Assembly (NCBI GenBank): GCA_007123695.1
Contig: SLGN01000512.1
Location: 1-12,322 of the forward strand
Length of the DNA: 12,322 nt
Origin: Verrucomicrobiales bacterium
GTDB taxonomy: Bacteria; Verrucomicrobiota; Verrucomicrobiia; Verrucomicrobiales; DEV007
Direction of reading: 5' to 3'
Shown here: piece by piece, positions 5,834-12,322 of the stretch
Position numbering within the stretch: position 1 is the first letter of the stretch
Layout: every line of letters begins with the position of its first letter
Notes under the pieces: generated by a model
The model's input: only the letters and a program-made list of their open reading frames with translations
Database searches by the model: none
Told to the model about the DNA's origin: nothing
Made by a program: the position numbers and the translations under genes

Positions 5834-7648
5834 ATGGACCGCGAAGACCTCATCATCGGAATCGACCTCGGCACGACGCATTCCCTGGTCGGCGTCGTCG
5901 ACACGGGCTTCCCCATCGTTCTCGCCGACGGGAGGGGAGCGAGGCTGCTGCCCTCGTGCGTCTCGTGGCCGCTCCAGGGCGACCCGCTCGTGGGAGAGGA
6001 GGCGATGCGGGCCGGAACCCTGGTGCCGGAACGGACCGTCGCTTCGGTCAAGCGCTTCATGGGCCGCGCCTACACCGATCTCGCGCCCGCCGAGATCGAG
6101 GACACCCCCTACCGACTCGTCGCCGGAGACCGGGGCGAGGTCCTCGTCGCCATCGACGAAGAGACCCGCCCCGCCCCCGAAGAGATTTCCGCCCGCATCC
6201 TCCGGCGCCTGCGCGAGACCGCCGAGTTCGCCCTCGAGCAGCCCGTGCGGCGCGCCGTCGTCACCGTGCCGGCCTACTTCAACCACTCGCAGCGGGAGGC
6301 CACGCGCAAGGCGGCGGAAATGGCCGGTCTCGCCGTCGAGCGCATCCTCAACGAGCCCACCGCCGCCGCCCTCGCCTACGGCCTCGACCGCCTCGACGAG
6401 GCCGCCACCGTCGCCGTCTACGATTTCGGCGGCGGCACCTTCGACCTCTCCGTGCTGCAGATGCGCGAGGGATTCCTCGAAGTCGTCGCGACCGCCGGCG
6501 ACACGCGCCTTGGCGGCGACGACATCGACCTCGCCCTCGCCCGCCATCTCGCCGACGAACTTGGCCTCGGCGCCCTCGACGCCATCGAGGAATCGACGCT
6601 GCGCGCCCGCGCCCGCGAAGCCAAGGAAGCGCTCAGCGAGGCGGAGTCGCACACCGTCCGCTTGCCCTTTTTCCGCGGAGGCGAAAGCCACGAGTTCGAG
6701 CTGACCCGCGACCGGCTCGAGCGCATCGCCCTCCCCGTGGTCGAGCGCACCGCGCCGATCTGCCGCCGCGCCTTCGCCGAGGCGGCGGCGAAAGGGGCCG
6801 GCTCCATCGACCGGCTCATTCTCGTCGGCGGCAGCACCCGCATCCCCCTCGTGCGCGCGAAGCTGCGCGAGTGGTTCGGCCTCGAGCCCGACCTGTCCCA
6901 GCACCCCGACGAATCCGTCGTCCTCGGCGCCGCGATCCAGGCGGGGCTGCTCTGCGGGCGCGTCCGCCAGATTTTGCTCGTCGACGTCACTCCGCTCTCG
7001 CTCGGCATCGAGACCTTTGGCGGACTCATGAACGTGATCATCCCGCGCAACTCCACCATTCCGACAAAGGCGGGCGAGCTCTTCACCAACGCCGTCGACG
7101 GCCAGCGCTCCATGGCCATCCGGGTGCTTCAGGGCGAACGCGAACTGGCCAAGGACAACTGGCTGCTCGGCGAAGTCGTCGTGCCCTTCGCCGGGGGTCC
7201 GAAAGGCAGCGCCCGCGTCGGCGTGCAGTTCTCGATCAACCGCGACGGGCTCCTCGAGGTGCTCGCCCGCGACACCGCGACGGGCGAGGACCATGTGCTG
7301 GAGATCCGCGACGCCGCCGTCGACGTCGACGACGAAGCCGTCGAGCGCATGGTCGGGGAGTCGGTCGACTTCGCCTTCGAGGACATGAACGAACGGGTCT
7401 GGACCGAAGCGAGGCTGAAAAGCGAGGAGCTGCTGCCCGCCGTCGACGCCGCCCTCGCCGCCGTCGGCGAAAAGCTCTCCGGCGACGAGCGAGCCGACAT
7501 CGAGGCGGCGGCGGCGCGCGTCAGCGAGGCGCTCGGGGACGAAGCCCACGACGCCCGCGCCCTCAAAGCCGCCAACGCCGCGCTCGACGAGGCCACCCAG
7601 ACGCTCGCGGCGCTGCTGGTGGAGGCGGCTTTCGACGGGGCCGGTTGA
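5834..7648 (+). CDS. hscA: Hsp70 chaperone, HscA-like
   Basis: The 604-residue protein is a full Hsp70. The nucleotide-binding domain (to about 375) has GIDLGTTHS (phosphate 1), VKRFMGR, VTVPAYFNHSQREATR, NEPTAAALAYG, YDFGGGTFDLS (phosphate 2) and LVGGSTRIPLVR. The interdomain linker ILLVDVTPLSLGIET at about 380 is followed by a beta substrate-binding domain and a helical lid. Residues that contact J-proteins in DnaK are kept: the Arg in ERILNEPT and the Asp of the VDV linker. Length fits HscA (about 616) better than DnaK (about 638), there is no DnaK-type acidic tail, and the gene follows an hscB-like gene by 29 nt, so HscA is preferred. The linker VDVTPLS is DnaK-like, so a DnaK paralogue with a dedicated partner is an alternative. 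The ATG at 5834 has no Shine-Dalgarno. Confidence 0.85.
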   Translation: MDREDLIIGIDLGTTHSLVGVVDTGFPIVLADGRGARLLPSCVSWPLQGDPLVGEEAMRAGTLVPERTVASVKRFMGRAYTDLAPAEIEDTPYRLVAGDRGEVLVAIDEETRPAPEEISARILRRLRETAEFALEQPVRRAVVTVPAYFNHSQREATRKAAEMAGLAVERILNEPTAAALAYGLDRLDEAATVAVYDFGGGTFDLSVLQMREGFLEVVATAGDTRLGGDDIDLALARHLADELGLGALDAIEESTLRARAREAKEALSEAESHTVRLPFFRGGESHEFELTRDRLERIALPVVERTAPICRRAFAEAAAKGAGSIDRLILVGGSTRIPLVRAKLREWFGLEPDLSQHPDESVVLGAAIQAGLLCGRVRQILLVDVTPLSLGIETFGGLMNVIIPRNSTIPTKAGELFTNAVDGQRSMAIRVLQGERELAKDNWLLGEVVVPFAGGPKGSARVGVQFSINRDGLLEVLARDTATGEDHVLEIRDAAVDVDDEAVERMVGESVDFAFEDMNERVWTEARLKSEELLPAVDAALAAVGEKLSGDERADIEAAAARVSEALGDEAHDARALKAANAALDEATQTLAALLVEAAFDGAG

Positions 7649-7681
7649 CTGTCGCACAGGTCTCGTTCATCGTCCCGACCC

Positions 7682-8425
7682 ATGCCTTCCCCCATCCTCG
7701 AAGTCTCGGATCTCGTGAAGCGCTTCGGTCCCGTCACCTCCGTCGACGGCATTTCCTTCCAGCTCGGGCAGGGCGAGATCCTCGGTCTGCTCGGGGCCAA
7801 CGGGGCCGGCAAGACGACCGCGATCAACATGCTTCTGGGCATCGTCACGCCGACTTCCGGATCGATCCGCGTCTTCGGGCGGGACCTCGCACGCGAGCGC
7901 ATCGCCATCCTGCGGCGCATGAACTTCTGCAGCACCTACACCCAGCTGCCCGGCAACCTGCGCGTCTGGCAGAACCTCTCGGTCTTCGGCCGGATCTACC
8001 GGGTGCCGAAGCTGCGGCGCCGCATCGACGAAGTCCTCGAGCTGCTGGAGATCGCCCACCTCAAAGACCGGGTCTCCGGACAGCTCTCGGCGGGCGAATC
8101 GACGAGACTGAACCTGTGCAAGGCGCTGCTGAACAAACCCGAGCTGCTCCTCCTCGACGAGCCCACCGCCAGCCTCGACCCCGACATCGCCGACAAGGTG
8201 CGCAAAGTCGCGAGCCGCATCCGCGAGGAGGACGGCACCAGCATCCTCTACACCTCGCACAACATGCGCGACGTCGAGGAAGTCTGCGACCGCGTCGTCT
8301 TCATGCACCAGGGCCGCATCCTCTTCACCGGCACCGCCGCCGAGATCCTCGGCCATTTCCAGGAACAGTCCCTCGAGTCCCTCTTCATCCGCATCGCTCG
8401 AGGCGGCGCCATCGAGTCCTCGTGA
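7682..8425 (+). CDS. ABC-2 type exporter, ATP-binding subunit
   Basis: The 247-residue protein is a complete ABC ATPase: Walker A GANGAGKT at 38-45, signature LSAGE at 135-139, Walker B LLLLDEP with D159 and E160, D-loop SLD, and switch histidine H193. It powers export by the membrane subunit encoded 3 nt downstream. The usual Q-loop glutamine is not at its normal place; the region reads NFCSTYTQLPGNLRVWQNL, with Thr at the expected site. From memory this fits a known subfamily whose members read SSPYVDLP there and have LSAGQKTR as signature. The substrate is unknown; such pairs export drugs, polysaccharides or lipids. It follows the Hsp70 gene by 33 nt and is probably in the same transcript. 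Confidence 0.92.
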   Translation: MPSPILEVSDLVKRFGPVTSVDGISFQLGQGEILGLLGANGAGKTTAINMLLGIVTPTSGSIRVFGRDLARERIAILRRMNFCSTYTQLPGNLRVWQNLSVFGRIYRVPKLRRRIDEVLELLEIAHLKDRVSGQLSAGESTRLNLCKALLNKPELLLLDEPTASLDPDIADKVRKVASRIREEDGTSILYTSHNMRDVEEVCDRVVFMHQGRILFTGTAAEILGHFQEQSLESLFIRIARGGAIESS

Positions 8426-8428
8426 CCC

Positions 8429-9226
8429 ATGACCCTCTCCACGATCCACGCGCTCGTCCTGCGCAACCTCTACCTCTACACCCGCACCCCGGTGCGGCTC
8501 GTCGAACTGGTCTTCTGGCCCCTCGTCGATCTCCTCGTGTGGGGCTACCTCACCGTCTTTCTCCAGCAGCACGCCGGCGACAGCTTTCCCTACCAGATCA
8601 GCTTCCTCATCGGATCCGTCATCCTGTGGGACGTGATCTTCCGCGCCCAGCAGGGGGTCGCCCTCTACTTTCTCGAGGACGTGTGGTCGCGCAACCTGCT
8701 CAACGTCTTCTCCGCGCCGGTGACCAACGCCGAATACCTCGCCTCGACCTACGCCATCGGGCTGATCCGCGCCGGGGCGACCTCGCTGATGCTCTCGGGC
8801 CTCGCCATTCTCCTCTACTCCTTCAACCTCTTCGAACTCAGTTGGTCCCTGCTGCCCTTCGTCTTCAACCTGCTGCTCTTCGGCTGGTCGCTGGGCATGA
8901 TCTCGACCGCCCTCATCGTGCGGTGGGGGCCGGCGGCGGAGACGCTCGCCTGGGCCGTGCCCTTCTTCATCCAGCCCTTCGCCGCGGTCTACTACCCCGT
9001 CGCGGCCCTGCCCGAGCCGATCCGCTGGATCGCGCACGTCATTCCCTGCTCGCACATCTTCGAGGGCATGCGCGAGGGGCTCCGCAGCGGCGCCGTGTCC
9101 TGGCGCGAACTCGGCATGGCCACGGGGCTGAACGCCGTCTACCTCGCCCTCGCCGGCATGCTCTTCGTCGGCGTGATGAAGAAAGCGCGCGAAAAAGGTC
9201 TGCTCACGAAATTCGTCTCGCAGTAG
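8429..9226 (+). CDS. ABC-2 type exporter, permease subunit
   Basis: The 265-residue integral membrane protein has about six hydrophobic segments and the ABC-2 permease layout. It has a short cytoplasmic N-terminus, a first segment LVFWPLVDLLVWGYLTVFL, a conserved central part VILWDVIFRAQQGVALYFLE, and the family motif near the end, CSHIFEGMREGLRSG. It should pair with the ATPase encoded 3 nt upstream, as two half-size subunits each acting as dimers. The motif WSRNLLNVFSAPVTNAEYL matches the same subfamily as the ATPase. No periplasmic adaptor or outer-membrane gene is adjacent, so the substrate and route beyond the inner membrane are unknown. Confidence 0.92.
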   Translation: MTLSTIHALVLRNLYLYTRTPVRLVELVFWPLVDLLVWGYLTVFLQQHAGDSFPYQISFLIGSVILWDVIFRAQQGVALYFLEDVWSRNLLNVFSAPVTNAEYLASTYAIGLIRAGATSLMLSGLAILLYSFNLFELSWSLLPFVFNLLLFGWSLGMISTALIVRWGPAAETLAWAVPFFIQPFAAVYYPVAALPEPIRWIAHVIPCSHIFEGMREGLRSGAVSWRELGMATGLNAVYLALAGMLFVGVMKKAREKGLLTKFVSQ

Positions 9227-9317
9227 CGCCGCCCCGCGCCGGCTCCGCAGGCGATCGGGCAACCGGGCGATCGAGGTGCCCCCGCCGAAAGCCCAACGGA
9301 TGCCGCGAATTCGCCGC

Positions 9318-9346
9318 TTCCCATGCCGCCGCCCCTTCGCTACACT
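9318..9346 (+). promoter_or_regulatory. candidate promoter for the ThuA-like gene, possibly leaderless
   Basis: TTCCCA (9318-9323) and TACACT (9341-9346) each match the sigma-70 boxes at four of six positions and are exactly 17 nt apart. The ATG begins 7 nt after the -10, which places the expected transcription start at or next to the start codon. No Shine-Dalgarno is needed in that case. The GC-rich setting makes chance matches less likely, but this is unproven. Confidence 0.35.
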
Positions 9347-9353
9347 CGCGGGG

Positions 9354-10370
9354 ATGAACAACCCCCCGCGACTCGCCGCCCTTTCCGTGCTTCCCGCCCT
9401 CCTCGCCATGCTCTGCGCCCTGCCCCTCGGCGTGCAGGCGCAGGAAACGATCCGCGTCCTCGTCCTCGACGGACAGAACAACCACGCCTGGCAGGAGACC
9501 ACGCCGATCCTCGTCTCCATCCTCGAGGGCTCGGGCCGGTTCGAAGTCGATGTCTCCACCAGTCCGCCCGCGCCGCCCCGCGCGCCGCGTCCCCCGCAGA
9601 ATCCCGACGAGGCCGCCAAGGCGAAATTCGCCGCCGAAATGAAGGCGTGGGAGACCGCCGCCGCCGCGCACAAGCGCGAGCAGGCGCCGGCTTGGGAAGC
9701 GTGGCGGCCCGACTTCGCGGCCTACGGCGCCGTGGTTTCGAACTACAACGGAGAACTCTGGCCCGAGCCCGTGCGCGAAGCCTTCGAGGACTACGTCTCC
9801 GCCGGCGGCGGCTTCGTTCCCGTCCATGCCGCGAACAACGCCTTCCCCGAGTGGCCCGCCTACAACGAAATGATCGGCGTGGGCGGCTGGGGCGGCCGCA
9901 ACGAGGTTTCGGGGCCCTACCTGCGGCTCCGCGAGGGGCGCTGGACCCTCGACAAGAGCGAGGGCCGCGGCGGCTCGCACGGACGCCAGCACGAATTCGT
10001 CGTCGAGACCCAGGCGCCCGACCATCCCGTGATGCGCGGACTCCCCGCAAAATGGCTTCACGCGCAGGACGAACTCTACGACCGCCTCCGCGGGCCCGCC
10101 CGCAGCGTCACCGTGCTCGCCGCCGCCTTCGCCTCGGAAGAAACCGGCGGATCCGGCGAGTGGGAGCCCCTCGTCATGGCGCTCGACTACGGGAAGGGCC
10201 GCGTCTTCCACACCGCCCTCGGCCACGGCACCGAGGCCATGGGCGGCCTCGGCTTCCAGGAGACCCTCAAGCGCGGCGTCGAGTGGGCCGCCACCGGCGA
10301 AGTCACCTTCCCCGAAATCGCTGCCGACCAACTCACCGCCAACAAAGTCGCCGTCGGACCTCTCCCCTGA
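9354..10370 (+). CDS. secreted ThuA-like domain protein
   Basis: The 338-residue protein has a Sec signal peptide with a likely cut after VQA at residue 29, followed by a ThuA-like (trehalose utilisation/class I glutamine amidotransferase fold) domain. Supporting motifs are IRVLVLDGQNNHAWQ at the start, DAVVSNYNGE-like sequence AVVSNYNGELWPE in the middle, GGGFVPVHAANNAFPEW, and GRVFHTALGHGTEAM near the end. A Pro/Ala-rich insert of about 45 residues sits after the first strand. ThuA-like proteins are abundant in Planctomycetes and Verrucomicrobia, often next to sugar-degrading genes, and their reaction is mostly unknown. It is followed 55 nt later by a secreted NHL propeller, a common companion type. 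The ATG at 9354 was chosen for the signal peptide; the 127-nt gap before it suggests a separate transcript from the ABC genes. Confidence 0.88.
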   Translation: MNNPPRLAALSVLPALLAMLCALPLGVQAQETIRVLVLDGQNNHAWQETTPILVSILEGSGRFEVDVSTSPPAPPRAPRPPQNPDEAAKAKFAAEMKAWETAAAAHKREQAPAWEAWRPDFAAYGAVVSNYNGELWPEPVREAFEDYVSAGGGFVPVHAANNAFPEWPAYNEMIGVGGWGGRNEVSGPYLRLREGRWTLDKSEGRGGSHGRQHEFVVETQAPDHPVMRGLPAKWLHAQDELYDRLRGPARSVTVLAAAFASEETGGSGEWEPLVMALDYGKGRVFHTALGHGTEAMGGLGFQETLKRGVEWAATGEVTFPEIAADQLTANKVAVGPLP

Positions 10371-10425
10371 CCACCGCCACCACGGGCATTGACGCCCTTC
10401 GATCCTTCCCTCAAGATTCCCGCCG

Positions 10426-11523
10426 ATGAAACTCTCCACCCTCGCCCTCGCCGCCTCCCTTTTCGCCGCCCTTCCCGCCGCCGTCCCCGCAGGGGCCGGC
10501 GACTGGACCATCGAGACCATCGCCGGAACCGGCAAGAAAGGCTTCGCCGGCGACGGCGGCCCCGCCCTCGCCGCCGAGCTCGACAACCCCTTCGGCATCG
10601 TGCGCGGACCCGACGGCGCCCTCTACTTCTGCGAATACACCGGCCAGCGCATCCGCCGCATCGGGAGCGACGGCATCCTCACCACCATCGCCGGCACCGG
10701 CGAGGTCGGCTTCACCGGCGACGGCGGCCCCGCCCTCGAGGGCACCTTCAGCAAGCCCCACGAGATCCGCTTCGACGCCGCCGGAGACCTCTTCATCGTC
10801 GATATGGTCAACCACGCCATCCGCAAGATCGACATGAAGACCGGCATCCTCACCACCATCGCCGGCACCGGCGAGGCCGGCTACAGCGGCGACGGAGGCC
10901 CCGCCGTCGAGGCGCAGTTCAAGCAGCCCCACAGCATCCAGTTCGGCCCCGAAGGCCACCTCTACGTCTGCGACATCGGCAACCACGTCATCCGCAAGAT
11001 CGACATGCAGACCGGCATCGTCAGCACCTTCGCCGGCACCGGCCAGCCCGGACCCACCCCCGACGGCTCGCCCATCGAAGGAACCCCCCTAAAGGGCCCG
11101 CGCTCCCTCGACTTCGACCAGGAGGGCAACCTCTGGCTCGCCACCCGCGAGGGCAACCAGGTCTTCAAGTTCGATCTCGCCGCCGGCACCATCTCCCACA
11201 TCGCCGGCACGGGCAAGGGCGGCTTCACCGGCCACGGCGGACCCGCCTTGGAGGCCACCCTGAGCGGCCCCAAGGGCATCGCCATCGACGCCGAGGGCAA
11301 TGTCTGGCTCGCCGACTGCGAAAGCCACTCCATCCGCATGGTCGATCGCGCCACCGGCAAGATCGAACTCATCGCCGGCACCGGCAAGAAAGGCGACGGC
11401 GCCGACGGCGATCCCCTCAAATGCGAGATGGCGCGCCCCCACGGCGTCTACGCCGACGCCGACGGAGGCATCTACATCGGCGACAGCGAAGCGCACAAGA
11501 TCCGGGTGCTGCGGCGGAGGTAG
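10426..11523 (+). CDS. secreted NHL-repeat six-bladed beta-propeller
   Basis: The 365-residue protein has a Sec signal peptide (cut near AGA at 24) and six repeats of about 56 residues. Each opens with an AGTG motif: IAGTGKKGF, IAGTGEVGF, IAGTGEAGY, FAGTGQPGP, IAGTGKGGF and IAGTGKKGD. Most continue with GDGGPA and an NHL core such as KPHEIRFDAAGDLFIVDMVN followed by IRKID. Six repeats predict a closed six-bladed propeller filling the whole mature protein. NHL propellers are binding scaffolds, sometimes lyases such as PAL; no catalytic residues are evident here. Repeat 4 is degenerate (TPDGSPIEG). It lies 55 nt after the ThuA-like gene and both are exported, so a shared periplasmic or surface process is likely. 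No hairpin terminator is obvious after the stop. Confidence 0.9.
   Translation: MKLSTLALAASLFAALPAAVPAGAGDWTIETIAGTGKKGFAGDGGPALAAELDNPFGIVRGPDGALYFCEYTGQRIRRIGSDGILTTIAGTGEVGFTGDGGPALEGTFSKPHEIRFDAAGDLFIVDMVNHAIRKIDMKTGILTTIAGTGEAGYSGDGGPAVEAQFKQPHSIQFGPEGHLYVCDIGNHVIRKIDMQTGIVSTFAGTGQPGPTPDGSPIEGTPLKGPRSLDFDQEGNLWLATREGNQVFKFDLAAGTISHIAGTGKGGFTGHGGPALEATLSGPKGIAIDAEGNVWLADCESHSIRMVDRATGKIELIAGTGKKGDGADGDPLKCEMARPHGVYADADGGIYIGDSEAHKIRVLRRR
10671..10876 (+). repeat. near-identical DNA repeats inside the propeller gene
   Basis: A 35-nt stretch at 10671-10705 recurs exactly at 10842-10876, 171 nt (57 codons) later. Both copies encode GILTTIAGTGE at the start of blades 2 and 3. The similarity continues with a few changes through the GDGGPA codons, pointing to recent blade duplication or gene conversion. 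Confidence 0.7.
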
Positions 11524-11859
11524 GGTGGTGGTGGCCGTCCGCGGTCAGTGGAGAAGGTGGTGAAAACGAAAAGCGGTTCGATGGAGCCAAGTGTTAATTT
11601 CCCCTCTTCCATCATAGAAAACCGCCGTTTCTGTTCGAATTGAGATCGTAGTCGGAAGCGAAAGATCGGCGCCAATTCGGCTGCGTTTCGGAAGAGGCCA
11701 TACTCTGGAGCCTTTGGCCATGCCTCCTGAAAATCCCGGGGTTTGGGGCGGAGCCCCAACTGCTCCCGCGTGAAATTTTTTGTTTTTCCCCGAACCGGCC
11801 GGACGGTGCGCCCGATCCGATTCTCCCGCCCATGCCCTGAGACCGCCGGACTGGCCCGC
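11524..11859. other. non-coding stretch with hairpin
   Basis: No convincing gene lies here on either strand; open frames have no start context or recognisable motif. The base composition is more AT-rich than the genes. A perfect hairpin, TTGGGGC-GGA-GCCCCAA at 11743-11759, is followed about 15 nt later by a T-rich run (ATTTTTTGTTTTT). This is too far for a standard intrinsic terminator, but the hairpin may end the upstream transcript or mark the border of the decayed mobile element that follows. Confidence 0.4.
11743..11759 (+). repeat. perfect 7-bp hairpin
   Basis: TTGGGGC and GCCCCAA form a perfect inverted repeat around a GGA loop, 220 nt after the propeller gene. A T-rich run starts about 15 nt later. 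It could be a weak terminator or a dispersed palindromic repeat. Confidence 0.5.
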
Positions 11860-12073
11860 CTGCGCAACCAGGTTCTCAGGCTGGCCTGCCCTCTCTGCGC
11901 CCGTGAGGGCCAAGTCAGGTGCCACGGCTATTTGCGGGGATATTCCTGCGGACGAAACGACCCTGCGCAACCCGCCGATCCGGCACGCGAGCCGGGCAGA
12001 ACCGTGAAGGGGGAGCGTTTTTTTGCTCCAACCGCTAAGCCAACGCCGGCTACGGCAGGACCTTTTCGGTCAG
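11860..12073 (+). pseudogene. decayed zinc-ribbon, transposase-associated protein
   Basis: One frame reads LRLACPLCAREGQVRC then HGYLRGYS, a C-x2-C zinc-ribbon start, and continues to GERFF at a run of seven T (12018-12024). Shifting frame at that run gives FFCSNR, a TAA stop (12036-12038), then ANAGYGRTFSVS. Joined, the parts match a pattern I know from short proteins tied to transposable elements in Verrucomicrobia: C-x2-C, CHGYLRGY, FFCSNR, GCGRTFSV. The copy therefore carries one frameshift in the T run, one nonsense codon and a Tyr where the last zinc Cys is expected (12051-12053). The start of the original gene is not clear. Family assignment is from memory; the broken reading frame is seen directly. 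Confidence 0.5.
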
Positions 12074-12271
12074 CTGGGACACCGGGGCATTCGCGCCTCC
12101 TTTCCCTCGATCTTCGGCGAATCCCGGCGGAAAAAAGCCGCGAGCAAGCCCCGCAATCCCTCCGGCGCAGCGCCTGCCCGTCGTAGCGCGGCGCCGCAAC
12201 CTCGCCCGGAATCGCCGAAACACCATACGGCCGCTTCGCCGCCGCGGACTGCCCCGGAGACTTCCCGCCGT

Positions 12272-12322
12272 ATGAAACGAATCCCCACCCATCTGAAAAT
12301 GCGCGTGCTCGGCGCCCTCGAA
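12272..12322 (+). CDS. possible start of a transposase or DNA-binding gene, cut by the window edge
   Basis: The ATG at 12272 opens a frame of 17 codons, MKRIPTHLKMRVLGALE, that runs off the window. GGAG at 12256-12259 lies 12 nt upstream, a plausible if distant ribosome binding site. The peptide is basic and looks like the first helix of a helix-turn-helix domain; I associate similar starts with integrase-type transposases in Verrucomicrobia, but 17 residues are too few to be sure. The frame is open for 250 nt upstream, so another start is possible. Its place after a decayed transposon-type gene supports a mobile element. Confidence 0.35.
   Translation, partial: MKRIPTHLKMRVLGALE

Noticed and set aside
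9248..9272. Direct repeat GGCGATCG around GGCAACC in the gap before the ThuA-like gene
   Set aside because: Two 8-nt copies in GC-rich DNA are weak evidence; no known operator or origin box fits.
5500..9357. A very long Arg/Pro-rich open frame overlapping hscB, hscA and the ABC genes on the plus strand
   Set aside because: It is an out-of-frame reading of GC-rich genes that have clear family matches; its composition is typical of shadow frames and it shows no domain.
5807..9673. Two long minus-strand open frames (668 and 616 codons) opposite hscA and the ABC genes
   Set aside because: They are antisense to well-supported genes; strand-symmetric codon patterns in GC-rich DNA suppress stop codons. 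No motifs or start signals were seen.
11836..11880. Inverted repeat CCTGAGA / TCTCAGG separated by 31 nt
   Set aside because: Short, widely spaced and next to a decayed reading frame; expected by chance at this length.
11545..11970. Minus-strand open frame of 141 codons over the hairpin region
   Set aside because: It runs antisense through the transposon-type remnant, has no start context and shows no recognisable protein features.
1..12322. CRISPR arrays, tRNA or rRNA genes, riboswitches, defence or secondary-metabolite clusters
   Set aside because: I looked for repeat-spacer patterns, tRNA-like ends, rRNA signatures and toxin-antitoxin or defence motifs and saw none.

Overview
The window is GC-rich bacterial DNA with twelve intact coding regions, one decayed mobile-element gene and the first codons of a possible further gene at the right edge. 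The best guess for the host is a member of the PVC group, probably Verrucomicrobiota. This rests on the combination of a ThuA-like secreted protein, a secreted NHL beta-propeller, an IF-1 with a basic C-terminal extension, a P47K-type CobW GTPase and almost no Shine-Dalgarno sequences. That is inference from gene content; there is no rRNA or other phylogenetic marker here.

Left part (about 1-4720), mixed strands. A minus-strand pair encodes a bacterioferritin (532-1014) and, 9 nt downstream, a BFD-type [2Fe-2S] ferredoxin (214-522), so iron storage and iron release are encoded together. The bacterioferritin keeps its haem ligand Met52 but has Ser in place of two ferroxidase ligands. The ferredoxin has an extra Cys-rich tail. 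A small lipoprotein (1144-1356, minus) follows. It is divergent from a COG0523/P47K metallochaperone-type GTPase (1587-2702, plus), whose stop codon lies in a REP-like sequence. A secreted protein of unknown function (2731-3669, minus) is divergent from an L,D-transpeptidase lipoprotein (3889-4713, plus).

Middle and right part (4863-11523), all plus strand. It starts with infA (IF-1 with a long basic tail), then an HscB-like co-chaperone whose J-domain lacks the HPD motif, then an Hsp70 of HscA size. These are followed closely by a two-gene ABC-2 exporter (ATPase and permease 3 nt apart). Then come a secreted ThuA-like protein and a secreted six-repeat NHL propeller. Short gaps of 3-33 nt suggest that infA to the permease are co-transcribed; thuA may have its own promoter.

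Right end (11524-12322). About 330 nt without a recognisable gene, containing a perfect 7-bp hairpin, lead into a frameshifted and stop-interrupted remnant of a zinc-ribbon protein that I associate with transposable elements. An ORF starting at 12272 runs off the edge and may belong to the same element.

The best candidates for new biology are not a large new system. They are the lost active-site residues in otherwise normal partners: the ferroxidase-deficient bacterioferritin with a Cys-tailed ferredoxin, and the HPD-less HscB beside an apparently fully functional Hsp70.
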